Positions 35,678-45,782 of a stretch of 64,000 nucleotides of DNA are shown in pieces (position 1 is the stretch's first letter; every line of letters starts with the position of its first letter). Location of the stretch: contig NC_081413.1 of the NCBI RefSeq assembly GCF_030272615.1, positions 337,151,302 to 337,215,301 of the forward strand, given 5' to 3'. The DNA comes from Cryptomeria japonica (taxonomy: Eukaryota; Streptophyta; Pinopsida; Cupressales; Cupressaceae). Below the pieces are notes generated by a model. The model ran no database searches and was not told the DNA's origin. It worked only from the letters and a program-made list of their open reading frames with translations. The position numbers and the translations under genes are program-made.

Positions 35678-35913
35678 CTATCCGATCCCCTGTCGCGGAT
35701 ATCTTCTGCAATCCTTCAAGCATTGCCCTTTGATATCCTCCGTTGCAGAAGTCTGGCAAAAGTAAGCTGGAACATCGTAGTCTCCCACCCCGAGGTTCGC
35801 AAGGTAATCAGCCACCTGATTCCCTTCTCTGTAGACATGCCCAATCTCATAGCTCCCAATTTTCCTCAGATTTCTTTTATCATAGGAACCCATTTATTCA
35901 GCTTCCAATTATG
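35678..35913 (-). pseudogene. RNase H C-terminal fragment of LINE
   Basis: The minus frame contains SYEIGHVYREGNQVADYLAN, the last helix of a LINE-type RNase H. The preceding NWKLNKWVPMIKE (from the 5' truncation at 35913) is in another frame, so there is a frameshift near 35875. The catalytic N-terminal part was never copied. The stop at 35678 precedes ORF B by about 210 bp. Confidence 0.75.
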
Positions 35914-35929
35914 TAATAATAACAATCTT
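35914..35929. repeat. Target-site duplication, right copy
   Basis: TAATAATAACAATCTT, partner of 34437-34452. Confidence 0.8.
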
Positions 35930-36370
35930 AATTTTAATTAATAATTATTTAATGAAAAAATTTAATATAACTATTAATAATATATTTATTATTATATATT
36001 TTTGGTAATGTCATTATTAATAGATTATTTATAATTTATATATTAATCTTTTTATATTATTGCATTGTATAGATTAATATTATATGATAAGGATATATGC
36101 TATTATATTTTATTTATATTATGAATATAATTTAGATTATAATTAATTAGGTGAATAATATGCATAATATTAAATTATTTATTGAAACCTTAATCTCTAT
36201 TTTTTTAATATAATAATAATTTAATATATTTAACTTTACTAATATATTATTATATATAATTTTATTATTCATTGATTATATATAATTAACATATTTAATT
36301 TTGATTTTCATTTAATATCGAAAATGTATTTAATCCTAATACAATAATTTTAATTATATTATTGCATATA
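35930..36370. other. AT-rich spacer between two LINE insertions
   Basis: Very AT-rich, with TTATTATATAT and TAATTAA words. No gene or further repeat recognised. Confidence 0.6.
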
Positions 36371-36387
36371 TATAGGCTTAAATATAT
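36371..36387. repeat. Target-site duplication, left copy
   Basis: 17 bp, TATAGGCTTAAATATAT, identical to 38191-38207. Confidence 0.85.
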
Positions 36388-36653
36388 ATATATTTTTTGA
36401 TCGGTAATTTTTGTATTATATTGATTTCCAAAAAAGAAATACATTAATTCGAGGCCATACCAGATTTCAACATCAACCCACAAAACTAACAGTCCTAGCC
36501 TACTAAGTAGGGCATTCAAACTAAAAGGAGGAAATAAAACACCAGTATTGTGCATCTCTGCACTAAAATATTATAGTCATCCATAAAATATATATTTTTT
36601 TAAAACCAGTAGTATTTGTAAAGCAAAAAAGAATTTTTAAAACCCGTTGCCTC

Positions 36654-37382
36654 TCATTCGGTGTCGCTCTGGTTCGTTTGCTTCTCCTCCTCATTTGCAA
36701 TGTCTGCTAGTGCTTTTCCTTTTGCTGCTTCGGTCTTCATTTTCGGGATGCAATCCAAATTCTCGAAATCAGGGTCTCCTTCTAGACTTGCTAAAAACTG
36801 GACCGCCCGCCTTTCCTCAAATTGATCTCTCAGTTCTCTCCCCACCTCCATACGCACCACCACCTTGAGGGCTTTCAACACTTCATCTGTTCCTATTAGT
36901 TTGAAACATAGCTTCATGGCTTCCCAGCCTATGCGTGCTCGCTCCCGGCATTGCTCCTTTATTCGGTTTTCCGGCCCTCGAACAAAGGGTAATATCTCCT
37001 CCTCGACATCTCCTTCCCGAATGCAGATTCCAGTCTGAGGGATAACCCATTCCAAAATGGAGTCCAGGTTTATCAGATAATCCCCATCAATCAACTTTGT
37101 CATCGCGAGCTTTATTTTCTCCACCTTTGGTTCGAATTCGCAAGCCCAGGCCATAATCAAGGAATAAACCTCCATATTCGTCCTATACCAGAAATGAATG
37201 TGCACCAGCTCCTCCCCCAACATTAGACGCGCTGCACTCCACAATTTCTCTTCTTTGTATTTGAAGAGTCCCTGTATTCTTTTATCCGACACTGTCCCCA
37301 GAAAATGAACCAATTTCTTCTTAGTTCTTAGAGTGAAATTTGCCTCCATTGAACCTGCACAAAACCTGTTAACTCCAAACAC
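36654..37382 (-). CDS. LINE-associated ORF of unknown function (A)
   Basis: Intact 242-codon ORF. A second ATG at 37349 (MEANFTLRTKKK) may be the real start, since a 3' splice-like TTTTGTGCAG lies just before it. Mostly helical and charged: KKKLVHFLGTVSDKRIQ near the start, a core with WACEFEPKVEKIKLAM and LDSILEWVIPQTG, then a C-terminal region RERARIGWEAMKLCFKLIG and an acidic Gln/Asn/Glu tail. No membrane segment or known domain recognised. It occupies the same place after RNase H as ORF B, and hand comparison suggests weak similarity in the LDSILEWVIP and ERARI segments. It could be a LINE-encoded protein or transduced host sequence. The intact frame contrasts with the frameshifted RNase H beside it. 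Confidence 0.55.
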   Translation of the reverse strand: MFGVNRFCAGSMEANFTLRTKKKLVHFLGTVSDKRIQGLFKYKEEKLWSAARLMLGEELVHIHFWYRTNMEVYSLIMAWACEFEPKVEKIKLAMTKLIDGDYLINLDSILEWVIPQTGICIREGDVEEEILPFVRGPENRIKEQCRERARIGWEAMKLCFKLIGTDEVLKALKVVVRMEVGRELRDQFEERRAVQFLASLEGDPDFENLDCIPKMKTEAAKGKALADIANEEEKQTNQSDTE

Positions 37383-37672
37383 TACAATGCAAATGACATA
37401 AAACTCACATTAATCCGGTTATTTTATAATACTTTGCTCATAAACCAAAATAGTAATTCCTCTGCCGTCGTTTGCGACAGGTCATAAATGCATGATCATT
37501 GATATGAAGGGAGAAAGGTTTCACAGTAGATTTATTGCCCTCCACCATTGTCTCGAACTGATACATTACACTTGGTAACTGTCTCATTAATTGCATTGTC
37601 GTTGATAGAGCGTACTTGTCTTTACGGGCTGCCTTGCGTGCTTGGTGATTATTTCATGCTTCTAGGATTGCA

Positions 37673-38190
37673 TTAACTCCACTTCCACACTCTGCCATCT
37701 CCCTTCCACCACTTGGCCAATTGGCTTGTCATGTCACATCCGATGTTGGAGAGGAGGTCCGCCACGACATTGGCACCTCGCCTGACATGGGAGACCCGAA
37801 ACTCCTCAAAGAGGTTGAGTTTTTCTCGAATGATCTCCACCCAGTGGGATAATTTCCATGATGGGGTGTTGCCCTTAGCAATTGCGTTGATGATCACTTG
37901 TGAGTCTCCTTCCAGGTGTAACTTTGGAATTTTCATGTTTATAGCCAATTCAGTTACCATTAGTGCCCCCTGTATCTCTGCTTCGTTATTTGTTCCATCC
38001 TGCAACCGTCATGCACCCTTGAAGAGGATGTCTCCTTTATCATTTCTCGCGACTACTTCCACTCCTGATGTTCCTGGGTTTCCTCTAGATGCCCATCAAA
38101 GTTTATTTTTATCCACTCCTTAGTTGGCGGTTCCCATTTAAACTCCTCTTTTTCTAGAGGGGGATTAACCCGCAAGACCCATTAACGGGC
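37673..38190 (-). pseudogene. LINE RNase H domain
   Basis: The minus strand has EWIKINFDG (about 38105), then, one base out of frame, ASRGNPGTSG, NNEAEIQGAL, LEGDSQVIINAIAKG and VSHVRRGANVVADLL. These are the D, E and D segments of a plant LINE RNase H. A one-base frameshift near 38094 and a TGA near 38010 inactivate it. It ends at the stop at 37673. Upstream, the insertion begins at 38190 with the linker WEPPTKEW common before this domain. Confidence 0.85.
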
Positions 38191-38207
38191 TATAGGCTTA
38201 AATATAT
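38191..38207. repeat. Target-site duplication, right copy
   Basis: TATAGGCTTAAATATAT, partner of 36371-36387. Confidence 0.85.
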
Positions 38208-38498
38208 TAATAATATTTATAATATTAAAATTATTTATTTCTTTTTTATATAATATTTAATTTAGTTATATACTATATACAAAATATATATTAATATATC
38301 TATCAAAGATATATTTATATTACTAAATTGCATGAGGAAAGATTTAGATACAAATTTTAAATAATTTGAAAAGAAATTAAAACATACTAATTATTATTTT
38401 AATGACTTAAAAATTTAGCTAAAAAAATTCATGTAGAAAGTGGATCGAAAAACAATTTCCGTAAAAATTATGCATCTTAATTATATAAAAATTGAAAC
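38208..38498. other. AT-rich intergenic
   Basis: No gene. From about 38350 it is homologous to 33411 onward (shared TTCATGTAGAAAGTGGATC). Confidence 0.5.
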
Positions 38499-38652
38499 AA
38501 AATATTGATCGATATAATTGGTGGAAATTGATCGATATAATTGATGGAAAACCAATTGAATAATAACGAGTTAATGAAAATATTGATCGATATAATTGGT
38601 GAAATTGATCATATAATTGGTGGAAAACCAATTGAATAATAACGAGTTAATG
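38499..38652. repeat. 77-bp tandem duplication
   Basis: Two copies (38499-38576, 38577-38652) containing ATTGATCGATATAATTGGTG and ACCAATTGAATAATAACGAG. Each itself carries a doubled GATCGATATAATTG. Confidence 0.85.
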
Positions 38653-38706
38653 AAAATTGAATGCAACGAGTTGCAATAGTACTAGTGAAGTAGTAATAAA
38701 TGAGAA

Positions 38707-38723
38707 ATATATATATATATATA
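38707..38723. repeat. (AT)n microsatellite
   Basis: About eight AT units. Confidence 0.85.
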
Positions 38724-39038
38724 TGATATTACGAAAATGAATTCAATTTTACAAATATTATACCATTATATATATAAATGCACACAAAACTAATTATGAA
38801 TAGCATGGCACGCTAATGTCTCCATTTTTTATATATACCTATATAGAGAGTCCGATGGAAAAGAAAGAAATAAAAATTGGAAACCTGATGGAGAGGCAAT
38901 TTAGACATTTATGCTCTGGTTGCTGCACGTCACCTGCTATTCCGATCTCCCGCTTACAAAGATAAATTAAACGGGTTATTCCTTGACTGGTTTGGATTAA
39001 CTAGTAAATACAATAATTCAATTTTAGAGTTTTGGGCG
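38724..39038 (+). promoter_or_regulatory. Upstream region of the 39-kb gene
   Basis: Becomes less AT-rich towards the ATG at 39039. Contains an ACGT-core word GCACGTCACC (38926-38935), as bound by plant bZIP factors, but no convincing TATA box. The promoter role follows only from position. Confidence 0.3.
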
Positions 39039-39392
39039 ATGGAGTGTGGTATTACGGTGATGTTTGTCCTTCGTCCCGTAGTTGCAGTGGCGTTGGTTAT
39101 CTCTCTCATCATCTTAGGTTTCCTACTGCCCTCTTTCCTTTCCCTCAACAAAGACAGTACCCAATTAACGTTTCCCGTGTTTGTGTTGTGTGTTGTAGGA
39201 TGGGTTGGCGCGTGGAAGTTAGTCCTGGTACATGTTCCCCTTGTGCAGGAGCTCACAAAGACAAAGGGGAAGAGCACAAAGAAAGCTCCACAACCACAGC
39301 CACTGCCACTGCCCCGCCTTTCGCGCTTTCTCCTCCGCTCTCATACGCGAGGTGCGCCCACTTCCTTTTCCCTATTCTTCTTCTATTTGTGA
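39039..39392 (+). CDS. Small plant membrane protein, two exons
   Basis: ATG 39039 has good context (GCGATGG). Exon 1 (39039-39117) encodes MECGITVMFVLRPVVAVALV and the rest of a membrane span. A likely 81-bp intron (39118-39198) starts GTTTCC, has a T-rich 3' part and ends TGTTGTAG. It is a multiple of three and has no stop, so the unspliced frame is also open. Spliced, the span runs into LGWVGAWKLVLVHVPLVQEL and a Lys/Pro/Gln-rich tail, about 90 residues in all. From memory, small plant proteins of unknown function share the AWKLVLVHVPLVQE segment; I could not check this. Probably a single-pass membrane protein with a cytosolic basic tail. It is the only likely host gene in the window; its C-terminus may be mis-drawn if more introns exist. 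Confidence 0.55.
   Translation: MECGITVMFVLRPVVAVALVISLIILGFLLPSFLSLNKDSTQLTFPVFVLCVVGWVGAWKLVLVHVPLVQELTKTKGKSTKKAPQPQPLPLPRLSRFLLRSHTRGAPTSFSLFFFYL
39118..39198 (+). other. Predicted intron in small membrane-protein gene
   Basis: Donor TTAG/GTTTCC, acceptor TGTGTTGTAG/GATGG, phase 1, 81 bp. Removing it joins a hydrophobic span directly to the conserved-looking GAWKLVLVHVPLVQ segment. Confidence 0.5.
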
Positions 39393-40084
39393 TTAACAAT
39401 ACAGTAAGGCTTTAACAGACTCAAAGATGAACTCTGCTCCGTCAGGGGTTGAAACCGCACAGGCAGCCTTAATCCAGGGATTCATGGCCCTAAACTTTCG
39501 TGTGGCTCTGAAATTTTGTGTGGCCATGATCCAATACTGTCTTTGTCCTTAAGAAACTTGTTCGTCCGTGTCAACTCGGACTGGTGATGCTTAAAAGCAC
39601 TGATAGGACCTGCAATCAAGCGGAATAATCTGTGATTTGTTTTGATTGCAGTCAGGGCCTGTGTAAGGTGCTTGAACAAGATCGAATACGAGCAAAATCA
39701 TATTGCGGGACACCTATGTATCTGTTCTAATGTATGGAGATGCTGATGCAATGCTTCCTAGATGTAAATGCTCTCTATGATCGAATGGATGCAATGTTTG
39801 GATGGATCTAAATGGTCTGGGATTTTGTTCTTTTATGCAGTACCCTAATGTAATGTTCAAATTTGGATATTTTGCACAATTCAATGGATAACAACTATTT
39901 AGGATCAAGTCGGCTTGGGTCATGATTAATTTAGATTTTTGAAACCAGAGGTCAAAACCACTCTAGCTATCTTGACTTGGAAGGCCACCTTAGCCGTCTT
40001 GACCTGGGAAAGAGAACAGCATGATTTATGATTGGTTCCGGACCACTAGGGAATAGGAACTTAGGTTCAGCTCAGATACAGGTT
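39393..40084 (+). other. Downstream of small gene, probable 3' UTR
   Basis: No ORF of note. Mixed composition without repeats, consistent with a 3' UTR or further non-coding exons of the gene. No clear poly(A) signal picked. Confidence 0.35.
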
Positions 40085-40934
40085 GGGTGCTAACTCTTGC
40101 CCAAAAAAATGCAAATTAAGCACTAGGCTATTGCATTACGGACAAAGGGTTACATAGAGTTCAAAATGAGAGGTGCATGTGCTAGGGATGCACTTTTCAT
40201 CTCTACATTTTGCCTCACTTTGACTTACATGTGAGCTAATATGAACCATGTATGTCAAAGTAAACAAGCAATCAACTGGTATACAATGATAGATCTGTTT
40301 GTGCTCAATTTGATGATAGGTTTCTCTGCATACATGCATGCACAAAATTCCATTAGTAGCATCTGAATGAATATTGAAATGAGCATAAACAATAGTTAAA
40401 TAGCAATGTCGACAATCATTTTGTAAATAAAACAGGTGTAGGACTCTTGAAGAGTCATAAATAACGCAAAGAGATAGAGTGAGAGATAGATGTAGGGTGC
40501 CAACTCTTTCATAGAAATACATAAATTGAGCATTAGACCATTGAATTAGGGACAAAGGGTTCAAGTGAGTCGAAAACAAGTGGTGAAAAGTGCTACGGAT
40601 GTACTTTTCATCTCTAAATTTTGTCCCCACTTTGACTTGCATGTCACCTACTACCAATCATCCATGTCAAAATAAACAAGCAGCAGACATGAAAGTAAAT
40701 TATGATATATCCAATTGCACTCAACATTATGATAGGTTTGTCTTCAAATCTACATGCACCAAATTCCATTAGAAGGATTTGATACAAATACTAAAATTCC
40801 AATAAACAACAACTACATAATAATTCCAATAAACAACAACTACATGGTAATTCCAATAATCAATGTGAATAAAAGAGGTGTAGAAATTTCTAAGTCATAG
40901 TAACCCAATGAGATAGAATGAGAGATAGGTATAG
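40085..40934. repeat. 0.4-kb tandem duplication
   Basis: Two diverged copies (40085-40494, 40495-40934) sharing GGACAAAGGGTT, ACTTTTCATCTCTA, TTTGACTT and GAGATAGA-TGAGAGATAG. The second copy contains an extra local repeat of AATTCCAATAAACAACAACT (about 40794-40850). No coding potential seen. Confidence 0.85.
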
Positions 40935-42262
40935 GGTTTTTGAATAACCACTGTAACTAGAAAATCATGGGTAAGATCCCTAAATGGACCACTATAACTA
41001 GCAAAGGAGATCTAAGATCCCCAAATAGACTATTCTAATGAGCAAAGGAGGCAGTAGGATGTGTGCATGGACCACTGTGACAATGCTCTTGAGGAAGAAA
41101 GATGGTGTAGGACTTCTTTATTGTGGGGGGCTATTTTGTTGAGTTGGGGCTGATTTGGCGGATGTGATGAGTTGCTATTCATCCTTGGTGGCAACCAATC
41201 TTTGTGCATGCTGGCAAGCCATTGTCCTTTTCTTTCTACGTGAATTGGATGGCATTTGACTCTTGAGTGCCTTGGTAGTTGCATGCATGGTGGTTACCAC
41301 TCTCGGCAACAATCAACGTCCAATGGGGAAACTGGAAGGACATCGAGGGGAATGCCAAGCTGATGAGAGGAAGTTAGAAGGAGGGCTAGGAATAAGATAT
41401 TCTGATATTGATTCAAGGAGAATAGAGAGAGAGAGTTACAAAAAAATTGTTGAATTGTAATAGAATAGAGATAAAAGAGATTGTGTATAGCTACGACAGC
41501 TCCGTGTAAGGCTGTAATTAAAAGTTGTAGCCTTATAATATAAAAATATGCTTAAGGCATATTATTAGATATCTATTTTATTAATATATTAATATCTGAG
41601 TAAAATCTTTAACCTTTTATTTACTAATTTATTGATTAAATATAATGCCTTGTTATGTTTACTTCCTCATCGGATTCAACTTACCATTTTGCCCTATATT
41701 TGAGTTCCTAATGAGGGAAATGAGGACAAGAGAGCAATTTAGTGAACGCATTATATTCATAGAAGTTGCACAAGAAAGGTTTTGTGTGAGGCCATTGTTG
41801 GTAAGGATGAGGAAGGGATGATAAGAAACCTAGGTGCTCGTATGTTTGTTTATTATAGACCAAATGTAAGCTTTTTAATAAAGGATGAAGCTTGTGGGGA
41901 TTTTTACCTTTACAGTTACTCCCACAATAATTCTCTATGTTTATAATTTTCTCATAATTATGTGTTCTTTATATATTTACTTTGCAAATTTACTTCTTGT
42001 ATAATTTAATTTCTATATAAATAATTATCACACCTCAGTATCTTAGTTTTCTAACATTTTTCTAGAGGAACCTTGGTGTTGTGTTTTATGCTATTTTTTA
42101 TTACCACATATTCCTGATGTTATTTTGAATGCTAATACTGTTTTAAGTTAATTACTAATAGGAAAACGCTAAGGGGAATTATAGGTGCAGATCTAGTTTT
42201 AGATATCCATTGCTAGTGCATCACTAGGGTTGTCAATCTAGTAGTTTATGGATCATCTATCA
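40935..42262. other. Intergenic; right end may be a 5' LTR
   Basis: No gene recognised. A PBS-like site follows at 42265, so the end ...CATCTATCA at 42262 could close a 5' LTR, but I found no match to the LTR at 44049. Near 41545 an AT-rich palindrome (ATGCTTAAGGCAT) occurs. Confidence 0.35.
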
Positions 42263-42639
42263 AGTGGTATCAAAGCCCAACTTTCCTTGTGGGAAGAAAG
42301 CGTTAGAAAGGGTGTAATAACTTAACTTCTCGCCATTTCATGACCTTATTATCTTATGCGCAATACTAGATCAAGTGGGAGTAGTAGTTTAGTACTTTTT
42401 TTAGCTTGAGATTGAATATAGGGAGTGGTTGAGAAGAGTGAGATCAACATGCATGAAAAGAGAGGACTACATTTTAGATATTGGAAGCTGATGTGCTGTG
42501 GTTGAAGGGAAGCTAGATAGGTTGAAAAGGATGATGTTGACATTGATGGCGAGATTGGATGGCAATTAGATCCACCAAGATGAAGGTGAAGACGATAAAG
42601 TAGATGTTGCACAAGAAGATACTCCAAAACTTGATAGGG

Positions 42640-43190
42640 TCATCAAAGTGGAGGCCAAAATTGATATCCAACCCTATGATGGCGAAATTCAGACTGACAG
42701 GTGCCTAGATGACCATTTGCCTCAACAATAGCATATATCTTTTATGAGGCTGAAACTTGTTGGGCAAGCTTTTAGTTAGTATGAGAGCTATGTACATTCG
42801 TTAGAGATTCAGAAAGTACTATCAATGTCAAAGTGGAAGGACTTCAAGTTATTGTTATAGAAGCAATTTTACCCAATTCACCATGAAGAAGAGTGGGTGA
42901 TGCAATGACATCATTTGAAGTAGGAACAAGGATAGAGTGTGTAGGTTTAAATGAGAAAATTTAGGAAGAGAATTATACAATGTAGGAAGGACATCATGGA
43001 GTGTGAGGTGCTGATTAAGTATGTTGGAGGTTTGCTTGACCATCTACAAAGAACAGTCCTCATGGCCAGACCCCAAATTATTGATGAGGCATGTGCCCAA
43101 GCACATGCCTGGGAGTTTAATAAAAAAGGGGATTTCCTTCTATTTGTAGCAAGAGTAATGAATAATAGCAAGGTGGTAAAGAGAATTTAG
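42640..43190 (+). pseudogene. Gypsy gag relic
   Basis: Broken plus frames reproduce a common plant gypsy gag order: KVEAKIDIQPYDGEIQ (about 42650), LKLVGQAFS and ESYVHSLEIQ (about 42745-42810), SKWKDFKLLL and QFYPIHHEEEW (about 42830-42900). The open part 42951-43190 has VLIKYVGGLLDHLQ and IIDEACAQAHAWE. Stops near 42730, 42776, 42859 and 42905-42945 kill it. The role would be capsid assembly. Order and motifs make the family call firm although no full domain is open. Confidence 0.75.
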
Positions 43191-43254
43191 AAGGTAGAGG
43201 CAAGAAGTGTTGTGCTTCATTCTCAAACCCCAATGGTAGAGGTAAGGCTAAAAC

Positions 43255-43623
43255 TCATTGTACTTACTACGATAAGCATGTGAATGAAGAAAAAGGTTGT
43301 TGGTATATGCATCTTGAGTTAATGCTTTTTTTGGAGGAAGACGAAGGGCAAGAATGTTGTCATCATGGAGAAAAGCTAAGAGATAAGAAAATACATTGAT
43401 GTTGATGAGTACCTTCCTAGCCCACCTGAACAAAGGTGTTGCATTGGTGAATGGAAGAACTCCAAGTGAAAAGAAGCAAAGGTAATATGTTTGATGCTTT
43501 ATTTGATTTGTGCTCTCAAGCAAATTTGATTTCTTGTAAATTGGTAAAAGAACTTGGTTTGGAATTAACAAACCATGCTTGTCCTTATTCTTTGGGATGC
43601 ATGGAGGATGATGTAAACAATTG
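43255..43623 (+). pseudogene. Knuckle and retropepsin remnant
   Basis: A degraded CCHC knuckle (CTYYDKHVNEEKGCWYMH, second Cys now Tyr) at about 43258-43311 is followed by a protease start FDLCSQANLISCKLVKEL (about 43495-43550). In this the usual Gly of the active-site triplet has become Cys. The frame ends in TGA at 43621-43623. Inactive. Confidence 0.6.
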
Positions 43624-44048
43624 ATGCCAAAAAGGGAAATCAATTTTCAGATTGATTTTATGTGATTACAAGATGACTTTTTGTCTTTCCTCTTCAAGGA
43701 TGAGAGAAAACTTATCTTAAACTATGGAACTTGCCAGTTTCCAACTCTTGGTTTCATTATTAAGAGTTATTGGGAAATACAAGTACATGAATAAAAAATA
43801 TATTGGACAACAAATTGTCCTCATACTTTAGAGGATGATATCACCTTAGAACATTGTTGTACTACAGAGACATACATAACCATGAGAGAAGCATCACTTA
43901 GCATTAGATTATCGCAGCAGAAGCTAATTACATCACAAGGAGGATATAGGGATTACAAATCCACAAGGATGATTTGTGATCCTGGTAACTCCAAGCAACA
44001 TCCTATCTTGTGATTGCTTGAGGACAAGCAATCTTGGGTAGGGTAGAC

Positions 44049-44984
44049 TGTCATGCCCTGTCACAATGCCACAGATTGCAGCTCCTTAAAAATATAACTT
44101 AGGCAATTTTAATAAAGCTGGCACCAAGGATGACGCTGGCGATCCGTAGAGGAAGTTGATTAAAATTAAATTAAAGAATTTGTTAAGGGCAGTGATTTCC
44201 TAAAATGAAAGAGATTTAATTAAAATTAAATAAAGAGTTTCAAGCCAGTGACTGAGGATGGAGGGTTCTACTCTCCCAAAGGGTAGTAATTGTGAAAGGT
44301 TGTGACTCCCTCAATAATAAGATATATAGGGGAGATCATTTCTTGGAGAGAGGGAAGCATTCGAGTATCAAATCAAGCAATCTACCGATCAGCAAAAATC
44401 AAATAAGCAATCGACAATAAATCTATCAATCCATCAAGCAATCAGTTTTGAATTTGAGAAAGTGACTTGCATAAAGGAGGACGAAACCCCTCCCAAGTTC
44501 ATAAAGAGACTTAAGGATGAAAACCCTTATTTCTCCTTATCAAGTTTGGACAATAACCCAAATCTTGGTAAGCTTCCAAGGGGGGACTAAAGTTCATCAA
44601 GGGATTTAAGGATAGAAAGCCTTATCTCTCTTATCAAGTTTCGACGAAAACCCAAATCTTGATCTTGGAGGACGAAAACCTTCCAATGTGAACTAAAGAG
44701 TTTTAAGGACAAAAATCCTTAAATACTCTTGCCAAGTTAAGGACGAAAACCCTTATTCTTGTCACTCCTGAGTTAGGGATGAAAACCTTTTGATTCATCA
44801 GATTTGAAAACATTTTTAAAGAATTCAAGATATGATTGATTTTCAGAATTATGTCATGATTTATTGATCTGGATGTTATAATAAATTGAGAATTTTTGGC
44901 AAAACCATTGTCATTTTGAGTAAGGATTGTAAGGCAAAAATTAGGAATATCCTAAAAAGGGACATTGCATGCCAAATTTATGTG
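44049..44984 (+). repeat. 3' LTR of gypsy relic (end uncertain)
   Basis: Starts TGTCATGCCCTGTCAC directly after the polypurine-like tract. Contains TATA-like AGATATATAGGGG (about 44321) and, at 44460-44790, four to five loose repeats built on AAGGA(T/C)GAAAACCCTTAT. The right edge is not defined by a second copy or TSD; I placed it near GGGACATTGCA. Confidence 0.5.
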
Positions 44985-45782
44985 ACAACCACCCATTATT
45001 TTTTTTTGAATTTTTGCCAAGGTTAAGAGCATAACATTAACAATGCACTTTAGATTCTCGCTGTTATAATTCCTGATTTTTATATCTTAATGTGTCAATC
45101 ACTGCTGTTCATGTTTTTGACGATAAGAGGGAATGACATAAACTTGTAAATACGAGTGCACTGCTGTTCACAAGGTCTGCTATGTTAAAATCAACATTCA
45201 TACATCTACTATTATGGGAATCATGCCAGATGAACATTCATAATATGTAAATACATAAGACAGATACATATTGATATGACATTCGTGGGAAATACCTAGG
45301 ATATGATGATAAAGTTATATGCTGCAGATCTGAAAACTGAATGAAGAAGCTGTAGCAGAGCTGTAGCTCACTTCTCACAGGTCTAGACAGCCCCATACCA
45401 CCCAAAATCTGTCTCTCAACATGCATTAAACTCCTTTCTAAGACACAGATCAACAATTCACTCACTCAGCAACTTCCAGAACAGTCCCGCGTTGCCATGG
45501 AAGTCAGGAACAGGTCTGTAATAGTATTATCAGTCATACCTGGGACTGATTTCCACATTTTTTATTACAACATCAAAATGTCACCAAGGTTACCCAACAA
45601 GATGAGGCACTTAAACAGGGCGACCAGCTCTCAGGATAATTCACCAACTCTCCACAACATCTTTTTCCACTCAGGAAATGTTTGCAAGGGATATCTAGAT
45701 GCTTGGCACCGCAAAAGAATAGAAAACAGGCTTCAAAAGCAAGGCATCCTGGCGAGGGGGACACATGCTAGACCTTGAGGAA
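44985..45782. other. Intergenic, no gene recognised
   Basis: A plus ORF (45497-45778, 93 codons) starts MEVRNRSVIVLSVIPGTDFH, lacks known domains and ends just before an LTR. Probably fortuitous. Confidence 0.35.

Larger units (their letters stand above)
34453..35913 (-). mobile_element. 5'-truncated LINE insertion with 3' ORF
   Basis: Minus-strand insertion of 1.46 kb ending in a 19-A tail (plus-strand T run 34454-34472), with AATAAA 19 bp before it (34496-34491). It is bounded by a 16-bp target duplication (34437-34452, 35914-35929, one mismatch). The sequence starts inside an RNase H domain and is followed by a 266-codon ORF. Poly(A), long TSD and 5' truncation are hallmarks of target-primed reverse transcription. 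Confidence 0.88.
36388..38190 (-). mobile_element. Second 5'-truncated LINE insertion with 3' ORF
   Basis: 1.8-kb minus-strand insertion with a perfect 17-bp TSD. It starts just upstream of an RNase H domain and ends in a short A tail (plus T6 at 36393-36398). Order on the minus strand: RNase H (to 37673), about 290 bp of non-coding DNA, a 242-codon ORF (37382-36654), then about 250 bp of 3' UTR. Same architecture as 34453-35913. Confidence 0.87.
42263..44048 (+). mobile_element. Ty3/gypsy relic: gag and protease only
   Basis: PBS-like TGGTATCAAAGCCC (42265-42278), gag, knuckle and protease remnants, then directly a 3' end with the stem-loop-like TTGCTTGAGGACAAGCAA and GGGTAGGG before an LTR start at 44049. 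RT, RNase H and integrase are absent, so a large internal deletion has removed most of pol. Confidence 0.7.
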
